Source of the DNA: Winogradskyella flava
GTDB lineage: Bacteria > Bacteroidota > Bacteroidia > Flavobacteriales > Flavobacteriaceae
Length of the DNA: 64,000 nucleotides
Reading direction: 5' to 3'
NCBI RefSeq assembly: GCF_014243395.1
Contig: NZ_JACLCP010000001.1
Location: forward strand, 620,001 to 684,000
The notes beneath the pieces are model-generated. The model did no database searches. It was not told the DNA's origin and worked only from the letters and a program-made list of their open reading frames with translations. Positions within the stretch are counted from its first letter, which is position 1, and every line of letters begins with the position of its first letter. This document shows positions 35,816 through 45,347 of this stretch, in pieces. The position numbers and the translations under genes were made by a program.

Positions 35816-38662
35816 ATGTCGCACTCAAAATTATTGTTTTTAGCTTGTCTTTTAAGTTCATGCTTTGCGTTTGCACAACAACCAGCAACCTCGTCTGAAG
35901 TTATCAAAACCGCTCTAGAACAAAAACGAGAAATGACCAAAACCTCATTGGTCAAAAATGTACCATTCAAAAATATTGGACCCACTATCATGAGTGGTCG
36001 TGTAGTCGATTTGGCTGTAAATCCAGATGTGCCAACTGAATTTTATGTAGGTTATGCTTCGGGTGGTGTTTGGCATACGACGAATAACGGCACTACGTTT
36101 TCACCAATTTTGGATAGTTCGGATACTCAAAATGTTGGTGATATTGCTGTGCATTGGCCAACACGAACCATTTATGTTGGTACAGGCGAAAATAATGCGT
36201 CACGCTCGTCCTATGCTGGTATTGGGATTTTAAAGTCTACCGACAACGGTGAGACTTGGACAAATGTTGGGCTTATGGACGCCCATCATTTTGCCCCAAT
36301 TTTAATTCATCCAGACAATCCAGATGTTGTAACGGTTGGAGTTACAGGACATTTATATTCACCAAATGAACAACGTGGCATTTACAAGACAACAGATGGC
36401 GGACAAACATGGAAGCAAACGCTTTTTGTAGACGATATGAGTGGTATTATAGATTTACAACATAGTCCAAATAACTATAATGTCATGTATGCCACGTCAT
36501 GGACAAAAGATAGAAAAGCATGGAACTTTGCAGGAAATGGGGCTAGCTCAGGAATCTATAAAAGTACAGATGCAGGTGAAACATGGGCAAAAGTTTCCAC
36601 TAAAAACAGTGGTTTCCCAATAGGCGATGGTGTTGGCCGTATAGGTCTTGCAGTATTTAATGATGATGTGCTTTATGCGGTTCACGATAGCCAATTCAGG
36701 AGACCTGAGGATAAAAAGAAAGATGATGACAAAAGAGGCTTAAGTAAAGACGATTTTAAGTCTATGTCCACTTCAGATTTTCTAGCGTTAGAGGATAAAA
36801 AGCTCAATAGATTTTTAAAAACCAATGGTTTTCAGGAGAAATACAGAGCGGAAAATGTGAAGCAAATGGTGCGTTCAGGTAATGTGAAGCCTATTGACTT
36901 AGCTAAATATTTGGAAGATGCCAACTCGATGTTATTTGACACACCTGTTGTTGGTGCTGAGGTTTATAAAAGTACGGATGGTGGTAAGACCTGGAAGAAA
37001 ACCCATGACGATTATTTGGATGGTATTTACTTTAGTTACGGCTATTATTTTGGACACATCCATGTGTCTCCAGCTAATGAAGACCATATTTACATCTATG
37101 GTGTACCGATTGTAAAATCAAAGGACGGTGGTAAAAACTGGACATCGATTAGTGCAGAAAACGTCCATGCTGATCATCATGCGTTGTGGATAAACCCTAA
37201 AAACCCAAATCATTTGGTTGATGGAAATGATGGCGGTGTCAATATTACCTACGATGATGGTGAAAACTGGATTAAAAATAATTCACCATCTGTTGGTCAG
37301 TTTTATGCCATAAATGTTGATAATGAAAAGCCTTATAATGTCTATGGTGGTTTACAAGATAATGGTGTCTGGAAAGGTGCCAACAATGCGCGCGAAAACA
37401 AAAGTTGGCATCAGCAAGGACAATATCCATGGGAATCTATCATGGGAGGCGATGGCATGCAAGTTCAGATTGATAGTAGAAACTCCAATATCGTTTATAC
37501 GGGTTATCAATTCGGAAATTATTTCAGACTGAATTTGGAAACTGGCGATCGTAAGTATATCCAGCCAAAGCATACGCTTGGTGAAAATCCGTATCGCTTT
37601 AATTGGCAAACACCTATTTTATTGTCACCTCACAATCAAGATATCTTGTATTTGGGAGGAAATAAGCTGATGCGATCTATGAATAAAGGCGATGATTGGG
37701 AAGCGATTAGTGATGATTTAACCCATGGAGGAAAAAAAGGAAATGTGGCTTATGGCACCTTAACTTCTATAAGTGAAAGTCCATGCCAATTTGGTTTAAT
37801 TTATACAGGCAGCGATGATGGCTTAGTACATGTGACTAAAAATGCAGGTGGAAGCTGGATGAATATTTCAAGCTCATTTCCAAAAGATTTATGGGTTAGT
37901 CGAGTCATTGCGTCACAGCATAAAAAAGAACGTGTTTATGTAACGCTGAACGGCTATCGCTGGGACAATTTTAAAGTTTATGCCTATAGGAGTGATGATT
38001 ATGGGCAGACCTGGAAAGATATCAGCGGTAATATTCCTGCATCACCAGTGAATGTGATTCGTGAAGATTCTGAAAATGAAAATATGTTGTACTTGGGTAC
38101 GGACAATGGTGCTTATGTGTCTTTTGATATGGGCAATTCTTGGGAAGCATTTTCTAATGGCGTTCCAAACGTAGCAATCCATGATATAGTGATTCAACCA
38201 GAAGCTAAGGATTTACTATTAGGTACTCACGGACGAAGCATCTACAAGGCAGATATTGCGCCGCTTCAAAGCATGAATACTGACATGACATCGAAGGCTA
38301 TTACAATTTTCGAATTAAGTTCTGTACGTCATTCGAGTCGATGGGGAAGTTCATGGAGTAAGTGGCTAGAGGCTTTTGAACCTGAAAAAACCATTCAGTT
38401 TTACAGCAATGTTTCAGGGAAGAAAACCATTAGAATTCTATCAGAAAAAGGCGTTGAGTTAAACAGTATGACCATTAGTGCTGATAAGGGTTATAATTAT
38501 GTAGACTATAATTTAGAACTCACCAAAAAAGGCAGAAAAGGACTGTTGAAAGAAAATACAAGTATTGATATCAATGAGGCAAGTAACGGAAAATACTATT
38601 TGCCAAAGGGAGTTTACACTATTCAAATAAACGATGAAGAATCTAAGCTTGAAATTAAATGA
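35816..38662 (+). CDS. exported VPS10/Asp-box propeller protein
   Basis: A 948-residue secreted protein. Signal peptide ends CFAFAQQ. About nine Asp-box (BNR, SxDxGxTW-type) motifs are spread over the chain: STDNGETW, TTDGGQTW, STDAGETW, STDGGKTW, SKDGGKNW, TYDDGENW, TKNAGGSW, SDDYGQTW and SFDMGNSW, the signature of sortilin/VPS10-type beta-propellers, often called glycosyl hydrolases in Bacteroidota though catalytic residues are not evident. A Lys/Asp-rich insertion lies near residues 300-370. The AraC gene overlaps its stop by four bases (ATGA), so the two are co-transcribed. Confidence 0.85.
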   Translation: MSHSKLLFLACLLSSCFAFAQQPATSSEVIKTALEQKREMTKTSLVKNVPFKNIGPTIMSGRVVDLAVNPDVPTEFYVGYASGGVWHTTNNGTTFSPILDSSDTQNVGDIAVHWPTRTIYVGTGENNASRSSYAGIGILKSTDNGETWTNVGLMDAHHFAPILIHPDNPDVVTVGVTGHLYSPNEQRGIYKTTDGGQTWKQTLFVDDMSGIIDLQHSPNNYNVMYATSWTKDRKAWNFAGNGASSGIYKSTDAGETWAKVSTKNSGFPIGDGVGRIGLAVFNDDVLYAVHDSQFRRPEDKKKDDDKRGLSKDDFKSMSTSDFLALEDKKLNRFLKTNGFQEKYRAENVKQMVRSGNVKPIDLAKYLEDANSMLFDTPVVGAEVYKSTDGGKTWKKTHDDYLDGIYFSYGYYFGHIHVSPANEDHIYIYGVPIVKSKDGGKNWTSISAENVHADHHALWINPKNPNHLVDGNDGGVNITYDDGENWIKNNSPSVGQFYAINVDNEKPYNVYGGLQDNGVWKGANNARENKSWHQQGQYPWESIMGGDGMQVQIDSRNSNIVYTGYQFGNYFRLNLETGDRKYIQPKHTLGENPYRFNWQTPILLSPHNQDILYLGGNKLMRSMNKGDDWEAISDDLTHGGKKGNVAYGTLTSISESPCQFGLIYTGSDDGLVHVTKNAGGSWMNISSSFPKDLWVSRVIASQHKKERVYVTLNGYRWDNFKVYAYRSDDYGQTWKDISGNIPASPVNVIREDSENENMLYLGTDNGAYVSFDMGNSWEAFSNGVPNVAIHDIVIQPEAKDLLLGTHGRSIYKADIAPLQSMNTDMTSKAITIFELSSVRHSSRWGSSWSKWLEAFEPEKTIQFYSNVSGKKTIRILSEKGVELNSMTISADKGYNYVDYNLELTKKGRKGLLKENTSIDINEASNGKYYLPKGVYTIQINDEESKLEIK

Positions 38663-39510
38663 CGAATGTTTTAGAAAATTATACTTCTTTAAAACCAAAT
38701 AATAAGGAATTACAAAACTATATAGCTTACTATTATTTCGATTTTTCATTAAAAAAGAATACGGTAAAAAAATTCATTTTTTATCCACACTATAGAAATG
38801 CCCTCACGATTTATAAAAACTCAAGAATCAGTTTTGGAGAAAATTCGTCATATGTAAGTCCTGATAAAGAGAAAGAATATGAGATTTCCTATACAGGAAT
38901 TCATCAGCATAGTCGTGTAGGGAAAATCCAAGCACCTTTTAATAAAATAGGAATTGTATTTCAGCCTCTTGGAATTAATAATTTTATTGAATTCCCTCTG
39001 TGTAAAGTAATTGACGAAAGTCCAAAAGCTAATTTTGATTATTTTGGAAACACTTTTAATAGCACATTGAAACTAGTTTATTCAACTGATGGCATAGAGC
39101 AGAAAGTGAATCTCCTTGATGATTTTTTTATTAATAGGTTGAATCCTTTCAAGGAGGAGCGTTTAACTGATGCGGTACGTTTAATTTTTGAGAAAGAATT
39201 AGCTGTGCAACAACTGTCAGAAACTTTAGGCTTTAATAGGAAAACACTCTATCGTTTATTTAAGAAACACTTAAACTGTGGGCCAAAGGAATTTTTGACT
39301 ATTGTTAAATTCAGGAAAGCTTTAAACCTTTATCAGAGTCAAGACACTAAGCCACAACTCACAGAGTTCGCATATCAAAATGAGTATTATGATCAGTCGG
39401 ATTTTATAAAACATTTTAAAAAAGTTACAGGCTTTAATCCTAAAAAGTTCTTTTCCAACATTTCACATCTAGGCTCCGAAGACACATTCTGGACACTATT
39501 GGGGAATTAG
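38659..39510 (+). CDS. AraC family transcriptional regulator
   Basis: A 283-residue DNA-binding protein. The N-terminal part (YIAYYYFDFS, KFIFYPHYRNALTIYKN, IGIVFQPLGINNFI) is a DUF6597-like sensing domain; the last ~100 residues hold two helix-turn-helix motifs (QQLSETLGFNRKTLYRLFKKHL and the FAYQNEYYDQSDFIKHFKKVTGFNPKKF block), the AraC C-terminal signature. Start overlaps the VPS10 gene stop as ATGA. A pair of direct repeats directly downstream, before the esterase gene, may be its target. Confidence 0.92.
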   Translation: MTNVLENYTSLKPNNKELQNYIAYYYFDFSLKKNTVKKFIFYPHYRNALTIYKNSRISFGENSSYVSPDKEKEYEISYTGIHQHSRVGKIQAPFNKIGIVFQPLGINNFIEFPLCKVIDESPKANFDYFGNTFNSTLKLVYSTDGIEQKVNLLDDFFINRLNPFKEERLTDAVRLIFEKELAVQQLSETLGFNRKTLYRLFKKHLNCGPKEFLTIVKFRKALNLYQSQDTKPQLTEFAYQNEYYDQSDFIKHFKKVTGFNPKKFFSNISHLGSEDTFWTLLGN

Positions 39511-39514
39511 TGTG

Positions 39515-39557
39515 TCCCATTTCTACAATTTTATATGCTTTCCCATTTCTAGTTTTG
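39515..39557. promoter_or_regulatory. direct repeat with -7 promoter element upstream of the esterase gene
   Basis: TCCCATTTCTA occurs at 39515-39525 and 39541-39551, 26 bases apart, each followed by a T-rich tail. The second copy runs into TAGTTTTG (39550-39557), a Bacteroidota -7 element. Tandem direct repeats are how AraC proteins bind, and the araC-like gene ends at 39510. Confidence 0.4.
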
Positions 39558-39584
39558 TATTTCATTAATTAAACCGAAACAGTT

Positions 39585-40796
39585 ATGAGATATTTTATTT
39601 TAATCGTAATCGCCAGCTTTACTTTAGGGGCTAATGCTCAAGTCTATAAAGGTGAGCTAAAAGAATATCAAATTAAATCATCTGCTTTTGGAAAAGAGCG
39701 AAAAATAGTAGTCTACACGCCACCTTCATATAGGGAATCAAAAGACAATTATCCAGTCATCTACTTATTTGATGGTCAATTCCAGGCACTTGTGGATATG
39801 ACGACAGGGACTATGGATTACATGTCGCAAATGGGTCTTTTTTTAGAACACATCGTTGTAGGTATAGTGACCGAAGATCGTCCTAAGGAATTTACGCCTA
39901 AGCCGATAAATAAAAAAACCTATAAGGATTGGGGAGAAGATCGAGAGATTGGTATGGCTCTTATTTTAGAAAATCACCTAGTTAATGAAGTCTTTCCATT
40001 GGTTGAAAGTAATTATCGCACAAAACCCTTAAGAATTGGTATAGGGCATTCTTTGGGAGGGACGTTTGTTTTAAATACCGTCTTAAATGAGTCTAATTTG
40101 TTTAAAGGTGTTATTGCGATTAGTCCCAATGTGTCTTTTGATTACAGGCAATTAGTAACTACTTTCGATACATTTTTATCGAGTAAGGAGAACTTAGATA
40201 AATTTATATATGTTTCCGCAGGAACTGTTGGTAATATGGAAAACGGATTTAGAAAATCTATGATGAAACTTGATAATGTAATCAAATACCATAACCCTAA
40301 AGGTTTGGTTTATAATTTCGAAGTCTACGAAAATCAAAATCATTCTCAGACTCCGGTTTCTACGTTGTCAAAAGCATTTTCAGAATTTTATGAAATTGTG
40401 AGCATGCCAGAAGATAAAATTGAAATTATATTAAATGATGACAGTAAGACGTTGGTGAGTGAGTTAAAAGCCCATTATAAAAACTTATCTAGTTGGTTAG
40501 GCTATGAGGTTTTACCATCATCTAATGAAATTAATGGCTTCGGCTACTCCTGCGTTTATGAAGATAAATTATTGGATGCTATAAAAGTTTTTGAATGGGG
40601 AAATAAGCTTTATCCAAAGGAGGCGAACCTGTATGACAGTAAAGGTGAGGCATTAGAAAAACAAGGCAATGTAGAAGCAGCCAAAGAAAGCTATAAGATG
40701 GCGCTACAAATATTAGAGCGTAATAAAAATGATTATTCTGAAGACAACTATCAATATTATCATAAGCTTTTCAAAAAGAATTATGAACGCCTATAA
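39585..40796 (+). CDS. exported esterase (alpha/beta hydrolase-fold) with C-terminal TPR region
   Basis: A 403-residue secreted protein. Signal peptide MRYFILIVIASFTLGANAQ. Residues ~25-270 are an esterase D/Fes-like domain: PPSYRESKDNYPVIYLFDGQ, nucleophile elbow GHSLGG (Ser) and catalytic His in ENQNHSQTPV. The C-terminal ~110 residues contain TPR-like helices (DAIKVFEWGNKLYPKEANLYDSKGEALEK, AAKESYKMALQIL). Acts in the periplasm or outside; siderophore or carbohydrate esters are possible substrates. Possibly controlled by the neighbouring AraC protein. Confidence 0.88.
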   Translation: MRYFILIVIASFTLGANAQVYKGELKEYQIKSSAFGKERKIVVYTPPSYRESKDNYPVIYLFDGQFQALVDMTTGTMDYMSQMGLFLEHIVVGIVTEDRPKEFTPKPINKKTYKDWGEDREIGMALILENHLVNEVFPLVESNYRTKPLRIGIGHSLGGTFVLNTVLNESNLFKGVIAISPNVSFDYRQLVTTFDTFLSSKENLDKFIYVSAGTVGNMENGFRKSMMKLDNVIKYHNPKGLVYNFEVYENQNHSQTPVSTLSKAFSEFYEIVSMPEDKIEIILNDDSKTLVSELKAHYKNLSSWLGYEVLPSSNEINGFGYSCVYEDKLLDAIKVFEWGNKLYPKEANLYDSKGEALEKQGNVEAAKESYKMALQILERNKNDYSEDNYQYYHKLFKKNYERL

Positions 40797-40845
40797 AATT
40801 CACAGCTTATAATCATTCTAAATAAATAATTATGACAATGGTCAG

Positions 40846-40876
40846 TTGCTAAAACGTCTATTCTACTGTATTTTTG
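40846..40876 (+). promoter_or_regulatory. sdh operon promoter
   Basis: TTG (40846-40848), 20-base spacer, TATTTTTG (40869-40876); the sdhC ATG is 28 bases further on. Confidence 0.6.
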
Positions 40877-40904
40877 TAGCACTAACAAAAAGATTAGATC
40901 TACA

Positions 40905-41591
40905 ATGAGCGGAATTCTAAATTCGTCGATTGGAAGAAAGTTTGCCATGGCACTTTCGGCACTCTTCCTAATGGTTTTTTTATTACAACATTTTGCAATT
41001 AACATTCTTTCGGTTTTTAGTCCAGATACTTTCAATGAGGTCTCTCATTTTATGGGAACTTTTTGGGTCATTCAATATGTATTACAGCCTGTATTAATTT
41101 TCGGTGTTGTATTTCATTTTGTAATGGGTTTTGTGCTGGAATATAAAAACTGGAACGCAAGACAAGTAGGTTACGCAAAAACTAGTAGATCAGCAAACTC
41201 TACCTGGATGAGCCGAAATATGTTATTGACTGGAGCAGTGGTGTTAGCTTTTATGATATTACATTTTATCGATTTTTGGATTCCAGAGATTAATACAAAA
41301 TATATTGTTGGTGATACGAGTGGTCTAATAGATCCCGCTAATACTGAAAGTGGTTTTAGATATTACGAAGAATTAGTGCACAAGTTTCATCACCCATTAC
41401 GAGTTGGTGCTTACGTTCTATCATTTGTATTATTAAGCTTGCATCTCTTGCATGGTTTTAATTCAGCGTTCCAATCTGTAGGGGCCAATAATAAATATAC
41501 GAAAGGGCTTAAAGGTTTTAGTAAGGTTTACGCTATTGGAGTACCGTTGGGCTTTGTTGTTATAGCATTATTTCACCATTTCACCCACTAA
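40905..41591 (+). CDS. sdhC: succinate dehydrogenase cytochrome b subunit
   Basis: A 228-residue membrane anchor of complex II with five hydrophobic helices and candidate haem His residues (LQHFAINI, FHFVMG, LHFIDFW, HPLRVGAYV, LHLLHGFNSAFQSVG). It belongs to the b558-type single-subunit anchor found in Bacteroidota. It passes electrons from SdhB to menaquinone. First gene of sdhCAB, 12 bases before sdhA. Confidence 0.93.
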   Translation: MSGILNSSIGRKFAMALSALFLMVFLLQHFAINILSVFSPDTFNEVSHFMGTFWVIQYVLQPVLIFGVVFHFVMGFVLEYKNWNARQVGYAKTSRSANSTWMSRNMLLTGAVVLAFMILHFIDFWIPEINTKYIVGDTSGLIDPANTESGFRYYEELVHKFHHPLRVGAYVLSFVLLSLHLLHGFNSAFQSVGANNKYTKGLKGFSKVYAIGVPLGFVVIALFHHFTH

Positions 41592-41603
41592 ATAAAATAT
41601 AAT

Positions 41604-43604
41604 ATGTCAATATTAGATTCTAAAATACCAGAAGGTCCTTTAGCGGACAAGTGGACAAAACATAAAAATGATATCAATCTCGTCAATCCAGCTAATAAGC
41701 GGTTGATAGATGTTATTATCGTTGGAACAGGCCTGGCAGGTGGTTCTGCAGCGGCGACACTTGCAGAGTTGGGCTATAATGTAAAAGCATTTTGTTTTCA
41801 GGATTCACCAAGACGTGCGCACTCTATTGCAGCACAAGGAGGAATAAATGCTGCAAAAAACTATCAAGGTGATGGAGATTCTACATACAGGCTATTTTAT
41901 GATACTGTGAAAGGTGGTGATTACCGTTCAAGAGAAGCAAACGTTTATCGTTTGGCTGAGGTGTCAACAAATATTATAGATCAGTGTGTTGCTCAAGGTG
42001 TTCCTTTTGCAAGAGAATATGGTGGACTTTTAGATAACCGTTCATTTGGTGGTGTATTAGTATCACGTACGTTTTATGCTAAAGGTCAAACAGGTCAGCA
42101 ATTATTGCTTGGTGCTTATGCCGCTATGAATCGTCAAATCGGTCGTGGTAAGATAAAAATGTACACACGTCACGAAATGTTAGACGTGGTTGTTGTTGAT
42201 GGAAAAGCACGTGGAATTATTGCACGTAACTTAGTAACTGGTGAAATCGAAAGACATTCTGCACACGCAGTTGTATTAGGAACAGGAGGCTACGGAAATG
42301 CTTTTTATTTGTCGACATATGCCATGGGTTCTAATGTCACGGCAGCTTGGAAAGCACACAAACGTGGTGCTTTCTTCTCAAATCCTTGTTACACGCAAAT
42401 CCACCCAACATGTATTCCAGTGTCAGGAGATCATCAATCTAAGTTAACATTGATGTCTGAGTCTTTGAGAAATGATGGACGAATTTGGGTGCCAAAACAT
42501 AAAAAAGATGTTGAGGCCATTAGAAATGGTAGTTTAAAACCAACAGATTTAGCAGAAGAAGATCGCGATTACTATTTAGAGCGTCGTTACCCAGCTTTTG
42601 GAAACTTAGTGCCAAGAGATGTAGCGTCTCGAGCTGCAAAGGAACGCTGTGATGCTGGTTATGGTGTAAATCAGACTGGAGAAGCCGTGTATTTGGATTT
42701 TGCAGCAGCCATTGAGCGTTATGGTAAGGAACAAGCCTATGTTAAAGGCCTAAATGTTGACGACAAAGCATTGGTAACAAAATTAGGTAAAGAGGTTGTA
42801 GAGAATAAGTATGGTAACCTATTCCAAATGTATGAGAAAATTGTAGATCAAAATCCATACGAAACACCAATGATGATTTATCCAGCAGTTCACTATACTA
42901 TGGGAGGACTATGGGTAGATTATAATTTAATGACAACAGTTCCTGGTTTATATGCTATTGGTGAAGCTAATTTCTCGGATCATGGTGCTAACCGATTAGG
43001 GGCTTCTGCATTGATGCAAGGCTTGGCTGATGGTTATTTTGTGTTGCCATATACAATTGGTGATTATTTAGCGCATGATATTAGAACTGGTCCGATTCCA
43101 ACAGATACTAAAGAATTTGATGAGGCAGAACAAAAAGTTCGTGGCGATATTGATAAACTTGTTAATAATAAGGGAACAAAATCTGTAGATCATTTCCATA
43201 AGCGTTTAGGGAAAATCATGTGGAACAAATGTGGTATGGCACGTAATGAAAAAGATTTGAAAGATGCCATTTCAGAAATTGCAGCTTTAAGAGAAGAATT
43301 CTATAAGGATGTATTTGTTCCAGGGACTGACAATGAATATAATGAAGAACTAGCTAAAGCTGGTCGTGTTGCTGATTTTTTGGAACTAGGTGAGTTATTT
43401 GCTAAAGATGCTTTAGAGCGTGAAGAATCAGCTGGTGGACACTTTAGAGATGAATATCAGACAGAAACCGGTGAGGCTATGAGACGCAAAGAGTTTCAGT
43501 ATGTGTCTGCATGGGAATATAAAGGGCAACCAAGTGAAGCAGTTCACCATAAAGAATCATTAGAGTACAAAAATATTGAAGTGAAAGAGAGAAGTTACAA
43601 ATAA
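41604..43604 (+). CDS. sdhA: succinate dehydrogenase/fumarate reductase flavoprotein subunit
   Basis: A 666-residue flavoprotein that oxidises succinate. FAD-binding [18 protein letters not shown], the covalent-FAD His in [19 protein letters not shown], and active-site blocks such as [29 protein letters not shown] and [14 protein letters not shown]. The C-terminal domain ends [12 protein letters not shown]. Full length; sits between sdhC and sdhB with short gaps. Confidence 0.96.
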   Translation: MSILDSKIPEGPLADKWTKHKNDINLVNPANKRLIDVIIVGTGLAGGSAAATLAELGYNVKAFCFQDSPRRAHSIAAQGGINAAKNYQGDGDSTYRLFYDTVKGGDYRSREANVYRLAEVSTNIIDQCVAQGVPFAREYGGLLDNRSFGGVLVSRTFYAKGQTGQQLLLGAYAAMNRQIGRGKIKMYTRHEMLDVVVVDGKARGIIARNLVTGEIERHSAHAVVLGTGGYGNAFYLSTYAMGSNVTAAWKAHKRGAFFSNPCYTQIHPTCIPVSGDHQSKLTLMSESLRNDGRIWVPKHKKDVEAIRNGSLKPTDLAEEDRDYYLERRYPAFGNLVPRDVASRAAKERCDAGYGVNQTGEAVYLDFAAAIERYGKEQAYVKGLNVDDKALVTKLGKEVVENKYGNLFQMYEKIVDQNPYETPMMIYPAVHYTMGGLWVDYNLMTTVPGLYAIGEANFSDHGANRLGASALMQGLADGYFVLPYTIGDYLAHDIRTGPIPTDTKEFDEAEQKVRGDIDKLVNNKGTKSVDHFHKRLGKIMWNKCGMARNEKDLKDAISEIAALREEFYKDVFVPGTDNEYNEELAKAGRVADFLELGELFAKDALEREESAGGHFRDEYQTETGEAMRRKEFQYVSAWEYKGQPSEAVHHKESLEYKNIEVKERSYK

Positions 43605-43612
43605 AAAGAGCT

Positions 43613-44362
43613 ATGATGAATTTAACGTTAAAAATATGGCGTCAGAAAGACGCAAATGATAAGGGACAAATCGTTGATTATCCTGTTAGTGATATTTCTC
43701 CTGACATGTCTTTTTTAGAAATGTTAGATGTACTTAATCAAGAATTAATTGAGAAAGGAGAGTCTCCAGTAGCATTTGATCATGATTGTAGAGAGGGTAT
43801 CTGCGGTACATGTTCTTTATATATCAATGGTAGAGCGCATGGACCATCTACTAAAATAACGGCATGTCAATTACATATGCGCAGTTTTAATGATGGAGAC
43901 ACCATTTATATTGAGCCATGGAGAGCAAAGGCATTCCCAGTGGTGAAAGATTTAATTGTAGACCGTTCGTCTTTTGACAGAATACAGCAAGCAGGTGGAT
44001 TTATTTCGGTAAATACTTCTGGTAATACACAAGATGCCAATGCTATTCCAATAGAGAAGCATAATGCTGATATGGCATTTGATGCTGCTACCTGTATCGG
44101 TTGCGGAGCTTGTGTAGCAAGTTGTAAAAACTCTTCAGCAATGCTATTTGTCTCTGCTAAAGTGTCCCAGTTTGCCTTATTACCACAAGGACAAGTAGAA
44201 GCTACAGATCGTGTATTAAATATGGTGAAACAAATGGATGACGAAGGCTTTGGTAATTGCACCAACACAGGTGCTTGCGAGGTTGAGTGTCCTAAAGGTA
44301 TTTCTTTAGAGAATATTGCTCGGATGAATCGCGAGTATCTCGCGGCAAGTTTTAAAGGCTAA
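43613..44362 (+). CDS. sdhB: succinate dehydrogenase/fumarate reductase iron-sulfur subunit
   Basis: A 249-residue electron-transfer subunit. [2Fe-2S] ligands in [15 protein letters not shown]; the [4Fe-4S] and [3Fe-4S] ligands in [11 protein letters not shown] and [15 protein letters not shown]. The start is ATGATG at 43613; the second ATG at 43616 is equally possible. Last gene of sdhCAB, followed by a terminator. Confidence 0.95.
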   Translation: MMNLTLKIWRQKDANDKGQIVDYPVSDISPDMSFLEMLDVLNQELIEKGESPVAFDHDCREGICGTCSLYINGRAHGPSTKITACQLHMRSFNDGDTIYIEPWRAKAFPVVKDLIVDRSSFDRIQQAGGFISVNTSGNTQDANAIPIEKHNADMAFDAATCIGCGACVASCKNSSAMLFVSAKVSQFALLPQGQVEATDRVLNMVKQMDDEGFGNCTNTGACEVECPKGISLENIARMNREYLAASFKG

Positions 44363-44386
44363 AACCAAAAAAAATAAACTTTAGTA

Positions 44387-44416
44387 AATCCTAAGCGAAT
44401 AGCTTGGGATTTTTTC
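44387..44416 (+). terminator. sdh operon terminator
   Basis: AATCCTAAGC (44387-44396) pairs with GCTTGGGATT (44402-44411), one T-G wobble, loop GAATA, followed by a T-run. Confidence 0.8.
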
Positions 44417-44441
44417 TGTAATTTCATTTCAAAATAATACT

Positions 44442-45338
44442 ATGAAATTTATAATAATTGCTTTATCAACATTTTTTTTCATGGCGCTTAGTCATGCCCA
44501 AAAAGAGGCGATACAGTTCAACGAAGCTAATTTGTTAGACCATGTTGAAGTTTTAAGTTCTGATGCGTTTGAAGGTAGAGAAACTGGCACTAGCGGAAAT
44601 GAAAAAGCAAGGGCATACATCGTTGAGCAATTTCAAAAACTGAATGTCAAACCTTTTAAAGATTCTTATAATCAAACTTTTGAATATAAGAGAGGTGAAG
44701 TCGTGAAGACTGGCATAAATCTCGTTGGATATATCAAGGGAACCCAATATCCTAAGAAATATGTTGTTATTAGCGCACATCACGATCATCTCGGTAAAAA
44801 GCAAGGAAAAATATTTAATGGAGCAGATGACAATGCTTCAGGTATTTCGGCCTTATTTAGTTTTGCGGAAGTGTTAACGAAAAACCCTCCAAAGCATTCC
44901 GTGATTTTAGTTGCTTTTGATGCCGAAGAATATGGCATTAACGGATCTTCATACTTCGTTGAAGCTATGAAAGATAAATCTATTATGATGAACCTGAATA
45001 TGGATATGATCAGTAGAAGCTCTAAAGATGAATTATACGTTGTTGGAACTCGGTATTCTGAACCATTAACGTCAATAATGGGAAGCTTTGAGAATCCCAC
45101 AAATACGAAACTTCTAGAAGGACATGACGGCACAGATAATAAGGACGATTGGACTTATGCCTCTGATCATGGGCCATTTCATAAGGCAGGAATTCCCTTT
45201 TTATATTTTGGTAATGAAGACCATGAAGCTTATCATAAACCAGATGACGATTTTGAAGCTATTACACCAAAGTTTTATGTTAATGCAGTAAAAATTATTA
45301 TTACTGTATTTAAGGCGATTGACCGTACGGACTTTTAA
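44442..45338 (+). CDS. exported M28 family zinc aminopeptidase
   Basis: A 298-residue secreted peptidase. Signal peptide MKFIIIALSTFFFMALSHAQ. Metal ligands and catalytic residues of the M28 family are visible: His in ISAHHDHLG, bridging Asp in GADDNASGISAL, Glu pair in FDAEEYGINGS, Asp in NLNMDMISR and His in HEAYHKPDDDFE. It releases N-terminal amino acids from peptides outside the cytoplasm. The MutS-like gene follows after nine bases. Confidence 0.93.
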   Translation: MKFIIIALSTFFFMALSHAQKEAIQFNEANLLDHVEVLSSDAFEGRETGTSGNEKARAYIVEQFQKLNVKPFKDSYNQTFEYKRGEVVKTGINLVGYIKGTQYPKKYVVISAHHDHLGKKQGKIFNGADDNASGISALFSFAEVLTKNPPKHSVILVAFDAEEYGINGSSYFVEAMKDKSIMMNLNMDMISRSSKDELYVVGTRYSEPLTSIMGSFENPTNTKLLEGHDGTDNKDDWTYASDHGPFHKAGIPFLYFGNEDHEAYHKPDDDFEAITPKFYVNAVKIIITVFKAIDRTDF

Positions 45339-45347
45339 TTTCTGTGA

